A stretch of DNA of 64,000 nt, taken from assembly GCF_933509905.1 (NCBI RefSeq), contig NZ_OW150024.1:62001-126000 (forward strand). Reading direction: 5' to 3'. This DNA comes from Trichlorobacter ammonificans (GTDB taxonomy: Bacteria > Desulfobacterota > Desulfuromonadia > Geobacterales > Pseudopelobacteraceae). The position numbers were made by a program, and so were the translations under genes. The notes beneath the pieces are model-generated. The model did no database searches and had not been told where the DNA came from. It saw only the letters and a program-made list of their open reading frames with translations. This document shows positions 36,262 through 45,413 of this stretch, in pieces (position 1 is the first letter of the stretch; every line of letters begins with the position of its first letter).

Positions 36262-39009
36262 ATGGCAAAACCTGATTATTACGATACCGAAGACTGCGCC
36301 ACCCACGAAAAGGGAGCCCCCAAGTTTTGCAAGAAATCGGAGCCTGGCGAGGGGACCGAACGCTCCTGCGCCTACGATGGCGCCCGGGTGGTGCTGATGC
36401 CGGTGACCGATGCGATCCATCTGGTGCACGGCCCCATCGCCTGCGCCGGTAACTCCTGGGATAACCGGGGAGCGCGCTCGTCGGACTCGCAACTGTACCG
36501 CCGCGGTTTTACCACGGAAATGCTGCAGAACGATGTGATCTTCGGCGGCGAGAAAAAGCTGTACCGGGCGATTCTTGATCTGGCGGCGCGGTATCCGGAG
36601 GCAAAGGGGATGTTTGTCTACGCCACCTGTGTGACCGCCATGACCGGCGACGATCTGGAGGCGGTCTGCAGCGCAGCCCAGAAAAAAATTGCCCTCCCGA
36701 TCGTGCCGGTCAACACCCCCGGTTTTATCGGCGACAAGAACATCGGCAACCGCCTGGCGGGCGAAATACTGTTCAAACAGGTGATCGGCACCGCGGAACC
36801 GCCGCTGCTGGGCGAGTATCCGATCAACCTGATCGGCGAGTACAACATCGCCGGCGATCTCTGGGGGATGCAGCCGCTGTTTGACCGGCTGGGCATCCAG
36901 ATCCTTTCCTGCTTCAGCGGTGACGCGAAATTCGAGGAGCTGCGCTACGCCCACCGGGCCAAGCTGAATATCATCATCTGCTCCAAAAGCCTGACCAACC
37001 TGGCCAAGAAGATGCAGAAGACCTACGGCATGCCCTATCTGGAAGAATCATTCTACGGCATGACCGACACGGCCAAGGCGTTGCGCAACATCGCCCGAGA
37101 ACTGGACGATGCCGTGGGGGGCCTGGAAAAGCGGATCATGCAGGACCGGGTGGAACAGGTGCTGGAAGAGGAAGAGAGCAGGTGCCAAGAGCTGATCGCC
37201 CCCTGCCGTGCCCGTCTGGAAGGCAAACGGGCCGTGCTGTTCACCGGCGGGGTCAAGACCTGGTCCATGGTCAACGCCCTGCGGGAACTGGGGATCGAGA
37301 TCCTGGCCGCAGGCACCCAGAACTCGACCCTGGAAGACTTCTACCGGATGAAGGCGTTGATGCACAAGGATGCCCGGATCATCGAAGACACCTCAACCGC
37401 CGGACTGCTGGGGGTGATGAAGGAGAAGATGCCGGACCTGATCGTTGCCGGCGGCAAAACCAAGTTTCTGGCGCTGAAGACCAAGACCCCGTTTCTGGAT
37501 ATCAATCACGGCAGGTCCCACCCCTATGCCGGGTATGCGGGGATGGTCACCTTTGCCCGGCAGCTCGACCTGACGGTCAACAACCCGATCTGGCCGCTCT
37601 TGAACGGCCCGCCCCCCTGGGAGGCGGAGAGCGCAGCACTGGTAGCGGCGGCCCGCAGCCATGCCGCAGACTATCTGGCGGAAGACCTGGCCGCTTCACG
37701 GGTTGCCGTGCCCACCAAGGCAGCCACGGTCAATCCGCAGAAGAACTCCCCGGCACTGGGGGCGACCCTGGCCTATCTGGGCATCGACCAGATGCTGGGC
37801 CTGCTGCATGGCGCCCAGGGCTGCTCCACCTTCATCCGCTTGCAACTGTCGCGGCACTTCAAGGAATCCATTGCCCTGAACGCCACGGCCATGAGCGAGG
37901 ACAGCGCCATCTTCGGCGGCTGGGAAAACCTGAAGCAGGGCATCACCAGGGTGATCGAGAAGTTTCATCCTGCGCTGGTGGGAGTGATGACCTCCGGCCT
38001 GACCGAGACCATGGGGGACGATGTCCGCTCCGCCATCCACCAGTTCCGCGCGGAACATCCGGAGCATGACGGCGTGCCGGTGGTCTGGGCCTCCACCCCG
38101 GACTACTGCGGCTCGTTGCAGGAGGGGTATGCAGCGGCGGTTGAGGCGATCCTGAGCAGTATCCCCGAAGCCGGTGAGACGATCCCCGGCCAGGTAAACT
38201 TGTTGCCGGGAGCGCAGTTGACCCCGGCCGATGTCGAGGAGTTGAAGGAGATCATCGAATCCTTCGGCCTCTCCGTGCTCTGCATCCCCGACATCGCCAA
38301 CGCCCTGGACGGCCATATCGATGAAGAGGTCTCACCCCTGTCAACCGGTGGCATCAGTGTCGAAAAGATCAGGCTGGCCGGCCGCAGCAGCGCCACCCTC
38401 TATGCGGGGGATTCGCTGGCCAAAGCCGCTGCCGGCATGGAAGAGCAGTTCGGCATCCCGGCCTACGGTTTTACCTCGCTTTCCGGCATGGCGGAAACCG
38501 ACCGGTTCATGGCAGTGCTGGCTGCCATAAGCGGCAGGCCGATACCGGAGAAACACCGCCGCTGGCGTTCCCGTCTGGCCGATGCCATGGTGGATTCCCA
38601 CTATCAGTTCGGCAACCGAAAGGTGGCCCTGGCACTGGAGGCTGACCACCTGAAGGGGATGACCCGCTTCCTGGCCGGCATGGGCTGTGCCATACAGGCT
38701 GCCGTGGCTGCCACCCGCACCAGGGGGCTGGACAGCCTGCCCTGCGACAACGTCTTTGCGGGGGATCTGGAAGATCTGGAAACCGCCGGCACCGGGGCGG
38801 AGCTGCTGGTGGCCAACTCAAACGGCAGGCAGGCAGCGGCAACCTTGAAGATCGGCGCCCATCTGCGCACCGGCCTGCCGGTGTTTGACCGGCTGGGGGC
38901 GCACCAGAAGCTGTGGGTGGGGTATCGCGGCACCATGAACCTGGTCTTTGAGGTGGCCAACCTGTTCCAGGCCAATGCCAATGAGGCCCAGAAGCTGGCA
39001 CACAACTGA
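36262..39009 (+). CDS. nifEN: Fused FeMo-cofactor scaffold protein NifEN
   Basis: 915 aa. Residues ~1-450 are NifE: CAYDGARVVLMPVTDAIHLVHGPIACAGNSWDNRG and VYATCVTAMTGDDL hold the cluster cysteines, and DINHGRSHPYAGYAGM ends the domain. A linker near residues 460-490 leads to NifN (NPQKNSPALGATLAYLG, HGAQGCSTFIRLQLSRHF, TSGLTETMGDD). NifEN receives NifB-cofactor and matures it to FeMo-co with Mo and homocitrate. The fusion matches the fused nifEN known in Geobacter. It is separated from nifK only by the island. Confidence 0.95.
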   Translation: MAKPDYYDTEDCATHEKGAPKFCKKSEPGEGTERSCAYDGARVVLMPVTDAIHLVHGPIACAGNSWDNRGARSSDSQLYRRGFTTEMLQNDVIFGGEKKLYRAILDLAARYPEAKGMFVYATCVTAMTGDDLEAVCSAAQKKIALPIVPVNTPGFIGDKNIGNRLAGEILFKQVIGTAEPPLLGEYPINLIGEYNIAGDLWGMQPLFDRLGIQILSCFSGDAKFEELRYAHRAKLNIIICSKSLTNLAKKMQKTYGMPYLEESFYGMTDTAKALRNIARELDDAVGGLEKRIMQDRVEQVLEEEESRCQELIAPCRARLEGKRAVLFTGGVKTWSMVNALRELGIEILAAGTQNSTLEDFYRMKALMHKDARIIEDTSTAGLLGVMKEKMPDLIVAGGKTKFLALKTKTPFLDINHGRSHPYAGYAGMVTFARQLDLTVNNPIWPLLNGPPPWEAESAALVAAARSHAADYLAEDLAASRVAVPTKAATVNPQKNSPALGATLAYLGIDQMLGLLHGAQGCSTFIRLQLSRHFKESIALNATAMSEDSAIFGGWENLKQGITRVIEKFHPALVGVMTSGLTETMGDDVRSAIHQFRAEHPEHDGVPVVWASTPDYCGSLQEGYAAAVEAILSSIPEAGETIPGQVNLLPGAQLTPADVEELKEIIESFGLSVLCIPDIANALDGHIDEEVSPLSTGGISVEKIRLAGRSSATLYAGDSLAKAAAGMEEQFGIPAYGFTSLSGMAETDRFMAVLAAISGRPIPEKHRRWRSRLADAMVDSHYQFGNRKVALALEADHLKGMTRFLAGMGCAIQAAVAATRTRGLDSLPCDNVFAGDLEDLETAGTGAELLVANSNGRQAAATLKIGAHLRTGLPVFDRLGAHQKLWVGYRGTMNLVFEVANLFQANANEAQKLAHN

Positions 39010-39028
39010 CATCCTGAACCCACCCCAG

Positions 39029-39091
39029 CCCTCCCGTGTCCGGGAGGGAGTTGAGGCGAAGACGTTTTGAGCTTTCCCCCTGACCAGGGGG
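39029..39091. repeat. Paired GC hairpins between nifEN and nifX
   Basis: CCCTCCCG-TGTC-CGGGAGGG (39029-39048) and CCCCCTG-AC-CAGGGGG (39076-39091). They resemble dispersed intergenic GC-rich repeats common in Proteobacteria and may protect or attenuate the mRNA. Confidence 0.6.
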
Positions 39092-39120
39092 GATCGAGGG
39101 GGGGTAGAAAGAGGCAAACC

Positions 39121-39510
39121 ATGAAGATCGCATTCACCACCACCGATGGCACGATGATTGACCAGCACTTCGGCCAGTGCGAGCGATTCCAGATCTGGGA
39201 GATCGGGCCCCATGAGGCTGCTTTTGTGGAAGCAGTGGCGGTCACCGCCCACGGTGGTGATGAAGAAGACCGGATTGCCGCCCGCGCCGCCCTGCTGGCC
39301 GACTGCGCCATCGTCTACACCATGCAGATCGGCGGCCCTGCCGCTGCCAAGCTGATCGCTCGGAAGATCCATCCCATGAAGACCACGGTGGAAGCGGGTC
39401 TCAAGGAGACCATCGAGAAGCTTCAGGACGTACTGCAGGGCAACCCGCCCCCCTGGCTGCGCAAGGCGATGAACAAAGGACAGGATTCGGCATCCTTTGA
39501 GGAAGACTGA
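39121..39510 (+). CDS. nifX: NifX-type FeMo-cofactor carrier
   Basis: 129 aa from ATG 39121. MKIAFTTTDGTMIDQHFGQCERFQIWEIG is the typical start of NifX/NafY/NifB-C domains, with the His in QHFG as a probable cofactor ligand. The C-terminal LKETIEKLQDVLQGNPPPWLRKAM is characteristic of NifX. Proteins of this fold hold NifB-cofactor or VK-cluster between NifB, NifEN and NifDK. It follows nifEN in the same operon. Confidence 0.88.
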   Translation: MKIAFTTTDGTMIDQHFGQCERFQIWEIGPHEAAFVEAVAVTAHGGDEEDRIAARAALLADCAIVYTMQIGGPAAAKLIARKIHPMKTTVEAGLKETIEKLQDVLQGNPPPWLRKAMNKGQDSASFEED

Positions 39511-39536
39511 TACCACTACATCAGGAGGAGAGCATC

Positions 39537-39800
39537 ATGGCGTACATCACCGGCTTAACCAAAAACAAGCAGGAGTGGACCCCGCAGTTCATCGTATCCA
39601 TCGACGAAGAGGCCTGTATCGGCTGCGGCCGCTGTTTCAAGGTCTGTTCACACGACGTGCTGGCCTTTGAGGAGCTGGACGAGGATGATTCGGCCAAGAT
39701 GTTCATGAAGGTGGAAAACGCCGGCAACTGTATCGGCTGTGAGGCCTGCGGCAAGACCTGTTCCAAGAAGTGTTTCACCTTTGCCCCGCTTGCGGCATAG
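39537..39800 (+). CDS. fdxB: Nif-specific 2[4Fe-4S] ferredoxin (ferredoxin III type, FdxB-like)
   Basis: 87 aa; AGGAGGAG precedes the ATG. Two cluster motifs: CIGCGRCFKVC and CIGCEACGKTC, the second followed by SKKC. The start AYITGLTKNKQEWTPQFI is typical of nif-specific ferredoxin III. It probably supplies electrons to NifB or NifEN maturation rather than directly to nitrogenase; this is inference from the family context. Confidence 0.88.
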   Translation: MAYITGLTKNKQEWTPQFIVSIDEEACIGCGRCFKVCSHDVLAFEELDEDDSAKMFMKVENAGNCIGCEACGKTCSKKCFTFAPLAA

Positions 39801-39810
39801 GGAGCTTGCC

Positions 39811-40215
39811 ATGCTGATTGCCGTAACCTCGACAGACGGCGTGACCGTCAATCAGCACTTCGGCCATGCCGGCCGTCTCCTCATCTTTGAAGTAGCGGAC
39901 GGCAGGGTTGAGCTGCTGCGGGAGTGTGCCGTTACCCCCTACTGCACCTGGTCGCAGACCGTGCGTGATCTGCCGGCGGACCAGTTCGCCGCAACGGTGC
40001 AGCAGATGCGGGAATGCGTTGACCGCCAGCCGGGACACGGTATGCGCCCGGCACAGCTGGCCGCCTTTGCCGAGGCCCTGGGCGACTGCCGGGTGGTGGT
40101 AACCGCCATGATCGGTGAGGCACCGCAGGAAGAGCTGGCTCGCATCGGCATCGCGGTGCATGCCGTTACCGGGCCGATTGCGCAGGTGTTGCCCGAAATA
40201 GTCAAGTTGTACTAA
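39811..40215 (+). CDS. Second NifX/NafY-like dinitrogenase cofactor-binding protein
   Basis: 134 aa from ATG 39811, 10 nt after the ferredoxin stop. MLIAVTSTDGVTVNQHFGHAGRLLIFEV again gives the cofactor-binding fold with the QHFG His. It is diverged from the preceding NifX and lacks its C-terminal tail, so it resembles the detached C-terminal domain of long NifB proteins. NifB here lacks that domain, so this protein may replace it in trans. Confidence 0.82.
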   Translation: MLIAVTSTDGVTVNQHFGHAGRLLIFEVADGRVELLRECAVTPYCTWSQTVRDLPADQFAATVQQMRECVDRQPGHGMRPAQLAAFAEALGDCRVVVTAMIGEAPQEELARIGIAVHAVTGPIAQVLPEIVKLY

Positions 40216-40221
40216 GGAGGC

Positions 40222-40302
40222 TGGCAAACTTATTATTGCGAGCCTCCTAAGTCGCTCGGTTTACGTCGCAAGGACGGCGCCGCCGCACATATCTCCTTGC
40301 GT
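40222..40302. repeat. Two intergenic hairpins before draT
   Basis: GGAGGCT/AGCCTCC arms surround a TTATTATTG-rich loop near 40217-40249, and CGCAAGGA/TCCTTGCG arms flank a GC-rich loop near 40267-40301. Neither is followed by a T-run. They look like REP-type units and may reduce readthrough into draT. Confidence 0.55.
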
Positions 40303-40328
40303 TGAACATCGGACACGGGGTCGTCTCA

Positions 40329-41123
40329 ATGTCGAGCACCGCCTTCAACCACTGCAATCTGCCCCCCTGGGTCATTGCCTCGCGGCACTACAATGACCAT
40401 CCCCAGCCGTTGGAGGTGCAGGGGGTGCGGGGGGCCAACCGCTTTCTGTTCAACCGTCTGGAGACCATCGCCGACCGTGATGAGCGGGGGCAGGTGTTCA
40501 GCGACTACCTGTCGGTGAAGTTCGCCCTGCACCATGAGCAGGGACAGACCGACACCGCCCGCAAGAGTCTGCGCAACAGCTACCTGCGCTTTCTCAAGGG
40601 GTGGATGATGGACAGCAATTCCGTGGAAGGGGCGGTGCTGAAGGGGTGGGTGGAAAGCCGCATGGGCATTGCGCCGGCCTTTCACAACGGCCGGATCAGC
40701 GGCAGCGACTCGGAAGCCCATTACCGCTACGTCATGGACCGTACCCGCGGCAGCAAGCGGACCAACGCCATCAACGCCCAGCTCGACCTGCTCTACGAGT
40801 ACTGTCAGTATGAACTGCACCGGGAGCATGGCGCGAAACCATGGCTTGACCTGTACCGGGGCACCCACGATGCCTCCGAGCACGATCTGGTGGAGCAGAT
40901 CGGCAAGCGGGAACAGATCGTGCGGCTGAACAATCTGGTCTCCTTCACCGACCAGGAGGAGCGAGCCTGGGAGTTCGGTTCCACGGTCTGGGCCACCCGG
41001 GTGCCGCTGACCAAAATCTTCTTTTTCGACCAACTGCTCCCCACCAGCCTCCTGAAGGGGGAGGGGGAGTATCTGGTAATCGGTGGTGAGTACCTGGTGC
41101 GCCGGATCATGTGCACTTTTTGA
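40329..41123 (+). CDS. draT: NAD+--dinitrogen-reductase ADP-D-ribosyltransferase DraT
   Basis: 264 aa from ATG 40329; a TTG at 40302 is the other option and neither has a strong ribosome site. The start FNHCNLPPWVIASRHYNDHPQPLEVQGVRGANR, the middle LYRGTHDASEHDL and VSFTDQEERAWEFGSTVWATRVPLTKIFFF, and the ending GEGEYLVIGGEYLVRRI are typical DraT blocks. DraT uses NAD+ to ADP-ribosylate the NifH arginine (Arg99 here) and switch nitrogenase off on ammonium or energy shock. It is probably the last gene of the nifEN operon. Confidence 0.9.
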   Translation: MSSTAFNHCNLPPWVIASRHYNDHPQPLEVQGVRGANRFLFNRLETIADRDERGQVFSDYLSVKFALHHEQGQTDTARKSLRNSYLRFLKGWMMDSNSVEGAVLKGWVESRMGIAPAFHNGRISGSDSEAHYRYVMDRTRGSKRTNAINAQLDLLYEYCQYELHREHGAKPWLDLYRGTHDASEHDLVEQIGKREQIVRLNNLVSFTDQEERAWEFGSTVWATRVPLTKIFFFDQLLPTSLLKGEGEYLVIGGEYLVRRIMCTF

Positions 41124-41140
41124 GGGTTTTTTCTGTCTGT

Positions 41141-41183
41141 CGTTGTATAGCTGTTGACATAACGGATTGGGTAGAGGTAGATA
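41141..41183 (+). promoter_or_regulatory. modE promoter overlapping a ModE-like box
   Basis: TTGACA (41154-41159) and TAGATA (41178-41183), 18 nt apart, form a sigma70-type promoter. The imperfect palindrome CGTTGTATAG-ctgttg-ACATAACG (41141-41164) overlaps the -35 and resembles the ModE site before modA. This suggests autoregulation. Confidence 0.55.
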
Positions 41184-41220
41184 GCTCAGACATTGAGCAC
41201 CGGTCGGGAGTTTCACGGAT

Positions 41221-42030
41221 ATGGCACGAACGAAACAACAGGTCTCCCTTGACGCCAGCCTTTGGCTGAATCGGGCCGACAGCAGGTTCCTCGGCGCAGA
41301 CCGTATTGCGCTGCTGGAAAAGATCGACGAGCTGGGCTCCATCACCAAGGCGGCACAGGCGGTGGGGATCAGCTACAAAACCGCCTGGGACCAGGTCAAC
41401 ACCATCAACAACCTGGCGGACAAGCCGTTGGTGGAACGGCTGACCGGCGGCAAGGGGGGGGGCGGCACCAGCTTGACCACTGCGGGCAAGAAGGTGGTTG
41501 AGCAGTTCAGAACCATCCAGGAAGAGCACGGTACGTTTCTGCGCAACCTGGAACAGAGGCTGGGAGACAGCGGCAGCCTGTACCAATTCCTGCGGAGGAT
41601 CAGCATGAAAGTCAGCGCACGCAACACCTTTGCCGGCAAGATCAGCAGCATCACCACAGGAGGGGTTAATGCCGAAGTGACTCTTACCCTGAAAGGCGCT
41701 ATCCCGCTGGTGGCCACCGTCACCAACGGCGCCGTGGACAATCTGGGGCTGCGTGTCGGCATGGATGCCTACGCCATCATCAAGGCCAGCTCCATCATCA
41801 TCGGCACCGACCTGCATGACGCGAACGTCAGCGCCCGCAACATCTTCCACGGCACCATCACCAAGGTGGTCGAAGGGCCGGTCAACACCGAGGTTGATCT
41901 GGAGATCGGCAATGAGAACACCGTAGCCGCCGTGATTACCCATGACAGCGCCGCCCGGCTCGGTCTGAAGGTGGGCGGCAAGGCCTGTGCAATGTTCAAG
42001 GCCTCCAGCGTGATCATCGGGGTGAACTGA
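41221..42030 (+). CDS. modE: Molybdate-responsive transcriptional regulator ModE
   Basis: 269 aa. Residues ~1-110 are the LysR-like winged helix of ModE (LLEKIDELGSITKAAQAVGISYKTAWDQVNTINNLADKPLVERLTGGKGGGGTSLTTAGKKV). Residues ~125-265 hold two Mop/TOBE domains (SARNTFAGKISSITTGGVNAEVTL and SARNIFHGTITKVVEGPVNTEVDL), each binding molybdate. With molybdate it should repress modABC. It precedes modA and follows the nif region, linking Mo supply to nitrogenase. Confidence 0.93.
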   Translation: MARTKQQVSLDASLWLNRADSRFLGADRIALLEKIDELGSITKAAQAVGISYKTAWDQVNTINNLADKPLVERLTGGKGGGGTSLTTAGKKVVEQFRTIQEEHGTFLRNLEQRLGDSGSLYQFLRRISMKVSARNTFAGKISSITTGGVNAEVTLTLKGAIPLVATVTNGAVDNLGLRVGMDAYAIIKASSIIIGTDLHDANVSARNIFHGTITKVVEGPVNTEVDLEIGNENTVAAVITHDSAARLGLKVGGKACAMFKASSVIIGVN

Positions 42031-42060
42031 CGGCTGTTTGGCAGGAGCGATTTTTTTTGC

Positions 42061-42864
<804 letters not shown>

Positions 42865-42875
42865 CCGGAGTGCTG

Positions 42876-43553
42876 ATGTTTCTTGATCCCGCCGACATCC
42901 AGTCGCTCTGGCTGACCGTGCGGCTGGCTGCCGTGGTCACTGCTCTCCTGCTGCTGCTGGGGACACCGGTGGCCTGGTGGCTGGCCCGTACCCGCTCCCG
43001 CTGGAAAGGACCCGTCGGCGCGGTGGTGGCGCTGCCGCTGGTGCTGCCGCCGTCGGTGCTGGGGTTCTACCTGCTGCTGGCCATGGGGCCCAGCGGCCCG
43101 GTGGGGTGGCTGACCCGCGCCGTGGGGGGGGAGCCGCTGCCGTTCACCTTTGGCGGCCTGGTGGTGGCCTCGGTCTTCTACTCGCTGCCGTTCATGGTGC
43201 AGCCGCTGCAGAACGCCTTTGAAGCCATCGGTGACCGTCCGCTGGAAGTTGCCGCCACCCTGCGGGCATCAAAGCTGGACACCTTTTTCAGCGTGGTGCT
43301 GCCGCTCTCCCTGCCCGGCTACCTCACCGCCTCCATCCTCACCTTTGCCCATACCGTGGGGGAGTTCGGGGTGGTGCTGATGATCGGCGGCAATATTCCC
43401 GGCGTCACCCGGGTGGCCTCGGTGCAGATCTACGACCATGTGGAGGCCCTGGCCTACGGGCAGGCCCACCGCCTGGCGGCGGTGCTGCTGGCCTTCTCCT
43501 TCCTGGTGCTGCTGGCGCTCTACGCCTGGCGGCCCGGCCGGAAGAAGGGGTAA
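42876..43553 (+). CDS. modB: Molybdate ABC transporter permease ModB
   Basis: 225 aa from ATG 42876 with CCGGAG upstream; GTG 42870 is too close to that site. Several membrane segments and the permease motif [53 protein letters not shown] (EAA loop and following helix). Forms the channel with ModC. It starts 11 nt after modA and ends 3 nt before modC. Confidence 0.95.
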   Translation: MFLDPADIQSLWLTVRLAAVVTALLLLLGTPVAWWLARTRSRWKGPVGAVVALPLVLPPSVLGFYLLLAMGPSGPVGWLTRAVGGEPLPFTFGGLVVASVFYSLPFMVQPLQNAFEAIGDRPLEVAATLRASKLDTFFSVVLPLSLPGYLTASILTFAHTVGEFGVVLMIGGNIPGVTRVASVQIYDHVEALAYGQAHRLAAVLLAFSFLVLLALYAWRPGRKKG

Positions 43554-43556
43554 GCG

Positions 43557-44630
43557 ATGGAAACGATAACCGCGCGTTTTCGGGTTGACTGGCCCGGTTT
43601 CAGCCTGGACCTCGATCTGGAGCTGCCGGGCCGCGGCGTCACCGCCATCTTCGGCCATTCCGGCTCCGGCAAGACCACGCTGCTGCGCTGCATCGCCGGG
43701 CTTGAGCGGGCAACGACCGGTTGTTTGAGCTTCAAGGGGGATATCTGGCAGGATGAACGCACGTTTCTGCCGGTACACCAACGGCCGCTGGGCTATGTCT
43801 TTCAGGAGGCCAGCCTTTTTCCCCATCTTACCGTGCTGGGGAACCTGCGCTACGGCCAGAAGCGGATTCCTGCCGCAGAACGCAGGGTCAGCCTGGAGCA
43901 GGCCATTGAACTGCTGGGAATCGGCCATCTGCTGGAACGCAAGCCGGATCGTCTTTCCGGCGGCGAGCGGCAGCGGGTGGGTATTGCCCGGGCCCTGGCG
44001 GTCAGCCCCCGCATCCTGCTGATGGATGAACCGCTGGCAGCCCTGGATCTGGCCCGCAAGCAGGAGATCCTCCCCTACCTGGAACGGCTGCACGACGAGC
44101 TGGAGATTCCGGTGCTGTACGTCACCCACTCACCGGACGAGGTGGCCCGGCTGGCCGATCATCTGGTGGCGCTGGAGGCTGGCCGGGTCACGGCCCGGGG
44201 GCCGCTGGCCGAAACCCTGGCCCGGCTTGACCTGCCGGTCAGGCTGGGGGAAGAGCGGGCCGTGGTGCTGGAAGGGACGGTTGCCGAGCGGGATGAGCAA
44301 TGGAGCCTGGTGAAGGTCTCCTTCGACGGCGGCAGTCTCTGGACCCGCGACCGCGGTATTGCCGTGGGCAGGCAGGTGCGGCTGCGGGTGCCGTCCAGCG
44401 GGGTCAGCCTCTGCCGGGTGCCGCAGCAGGAGACCAGCATTCTGAATACCCTGGCCGGCCGGGTAGAGGGGATTGGCCCCGATGATCACCCGGCCCATGC
44501 CTTGGTGCGGGTGGCCATCGGCCACTCGGTGCTGCTGGCTCGGATCACCCGGCGTTCGGTGGCGGCGCTGGCCCTGGAGCCGGGGCAGGAAATCTGGGCC
44601 CAGGTGAAGTCGGTGGCGGTGCTGGAGTAG
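43557..44630 (+). CDS. modC: Molybdate ABC transporter ATP-binding protein ModC
   Basis: 357 aa. Walker A GHSGSGKTT, signature LSGGERQRVGIARAL, Walker B ILLMDEPLAALD, switch His in YVTHSPDEV. The C-terminal ~125 residues form a TOBE/Mop-type regulatory domain (TSILNTLAGRVEGIGPDDHPAHALVRVAIG). Energises molybdate import and completes the modABC operon. Confidence 0.95.
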   Translation: METITARFRVDWPGFSLDLDLELPGRGVTAIFGHSGSGKTTLLRCIAGLERATTGCLSFKGDIWQDERTFLPVHQRPLGYVFQEASLFPHLTVLGNLRYGQKRIPAAERRVSLEQAIELLGIGHLLERKPDRLSGGERQRVGIARALAVSPRILLMDEPLAALDLARKQEILPYLERLHDELEIPVLYVTHSPDEVARLADHLVALEAGRVTARGPLAETLARLDLPVRLGEERAVVLEGTVAERDEQWSLVKVSFDGGSLWTRDRGIAVGRQVRLRVPSSGVSLCRVPQQETSILNTLAGRVEGIGPDDHPAHALVRVAIGHSVLLARITRRSVAALALEPGQEIWAQVKSVAVLE

Positions 44631-44642
44631 CCGTGTCGCAGC

Positions 44643-45413
44643 TCAGGAAAGCCGTCCCGCCCTGATGGCAAGGGGCCAGACGACCTGTCGCCGTCCCGCT
44701 CCCCAAAGGGGACGCAATTCCCGTTCAAGCGCCTCCACCGGGTCACTGCCGTGCAGCTCCCGGTAGCGGGCCGTGGCGGACCAGCTGCGCAGATACCCGG
44801 CCAGGTCGGCCAAACGCCACGCCACGGCCATGCTGAAGGCAGGCACTGTCACCGGCGCAAAGGGAAAGGCCAGATCGGCGTAGCCGTTTTCCACATGCCG
44901 CCGCTGCGGCGGCCAATACGGCCCCACGGTCTCGTAATAGAACGTGTGCAGCATCTGCTGCACCGCTGCCGTATCCTCTCCCCCCTCGGTACCGAACACC
45001 CCGTAGGTCCAGACCGCCAGCAGTCCCCCCGGCTTCAGCACCCGCCGTACCTCGGCATAGAACCGGTCCAGGTCGAACCAGTGCAGGGCCTGGGCCACGG
45101 TGATCAGATCCACCGAACCGGCTTCCAGCCCCGATTGCTCCGCCGGCGCGGCGCGGTACTCCACGCCGGCGCAGGGGGTGGCGGCGGCAATCTGGCCGGA
45201 GCTGGCGTCGGTGGCCACCACCCGGTTGAAGCGCCGCGCCAGTTCACCGGCGGCCTGGCCGGTGCCGGTGGCGCAGTCCCAGGCCAGGTCGCGTACCGGT
45301 ACCTGACCGGACAGCCAGTCGAACAGGGCCGGCGGATAGGTGGGGCGGTGGGCGGCGTAGTGATCGGCCACCTGCGCGAAATGATCGGTAAAGCCACGGG
45401 ATGCTGGTGTCAT
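44643..45413 (-). CDS. Class I SAM-dependent methyltransferase
   Basis: 256 aa. The SAM-binding motif I is DLAWDCATGTGQAAGELARRF; VDLITVAQALHWFDLDRFYAEVRRVLKPGGLLAVWTYG gives the later motifs of this family. Start overlaps the stop of the antiporter gene by 4 nt, so the two are probably co-transcribed. The substrate is not evident. Its stop lies 12 nt from the convergent modC stop. Confidence 0.8.
   Translation of the reverse strand: MTPASRGFTDHFAQVADHYAAHRPTYPPALFDWLSGQVPVRDLAWDCATGTGQAAGELARRFNRVVATDASSGQIAAATPCAGVEYRAAPAEQSGLEAGSVDLITVAQALHWFDLDRFYAEVRRVLKPGGLLAVWTYGVFGTEGGEDTAAVQQMLHTFYYETVGPYWPPQRRHVENGYADLAFPFAPVTVPAFSMAVAWRLADLAGYLRSWSATARYRELHGSDPVEALERELRPLWGAGRRQVVWPLAIRAGRLS

Noticed and set aside
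40222-40302. A sigma54 promoter before draT (TGGCAAAC...TTGC)
   Set aside because: The GG and GC elements are 13 nt apart instead of 10.
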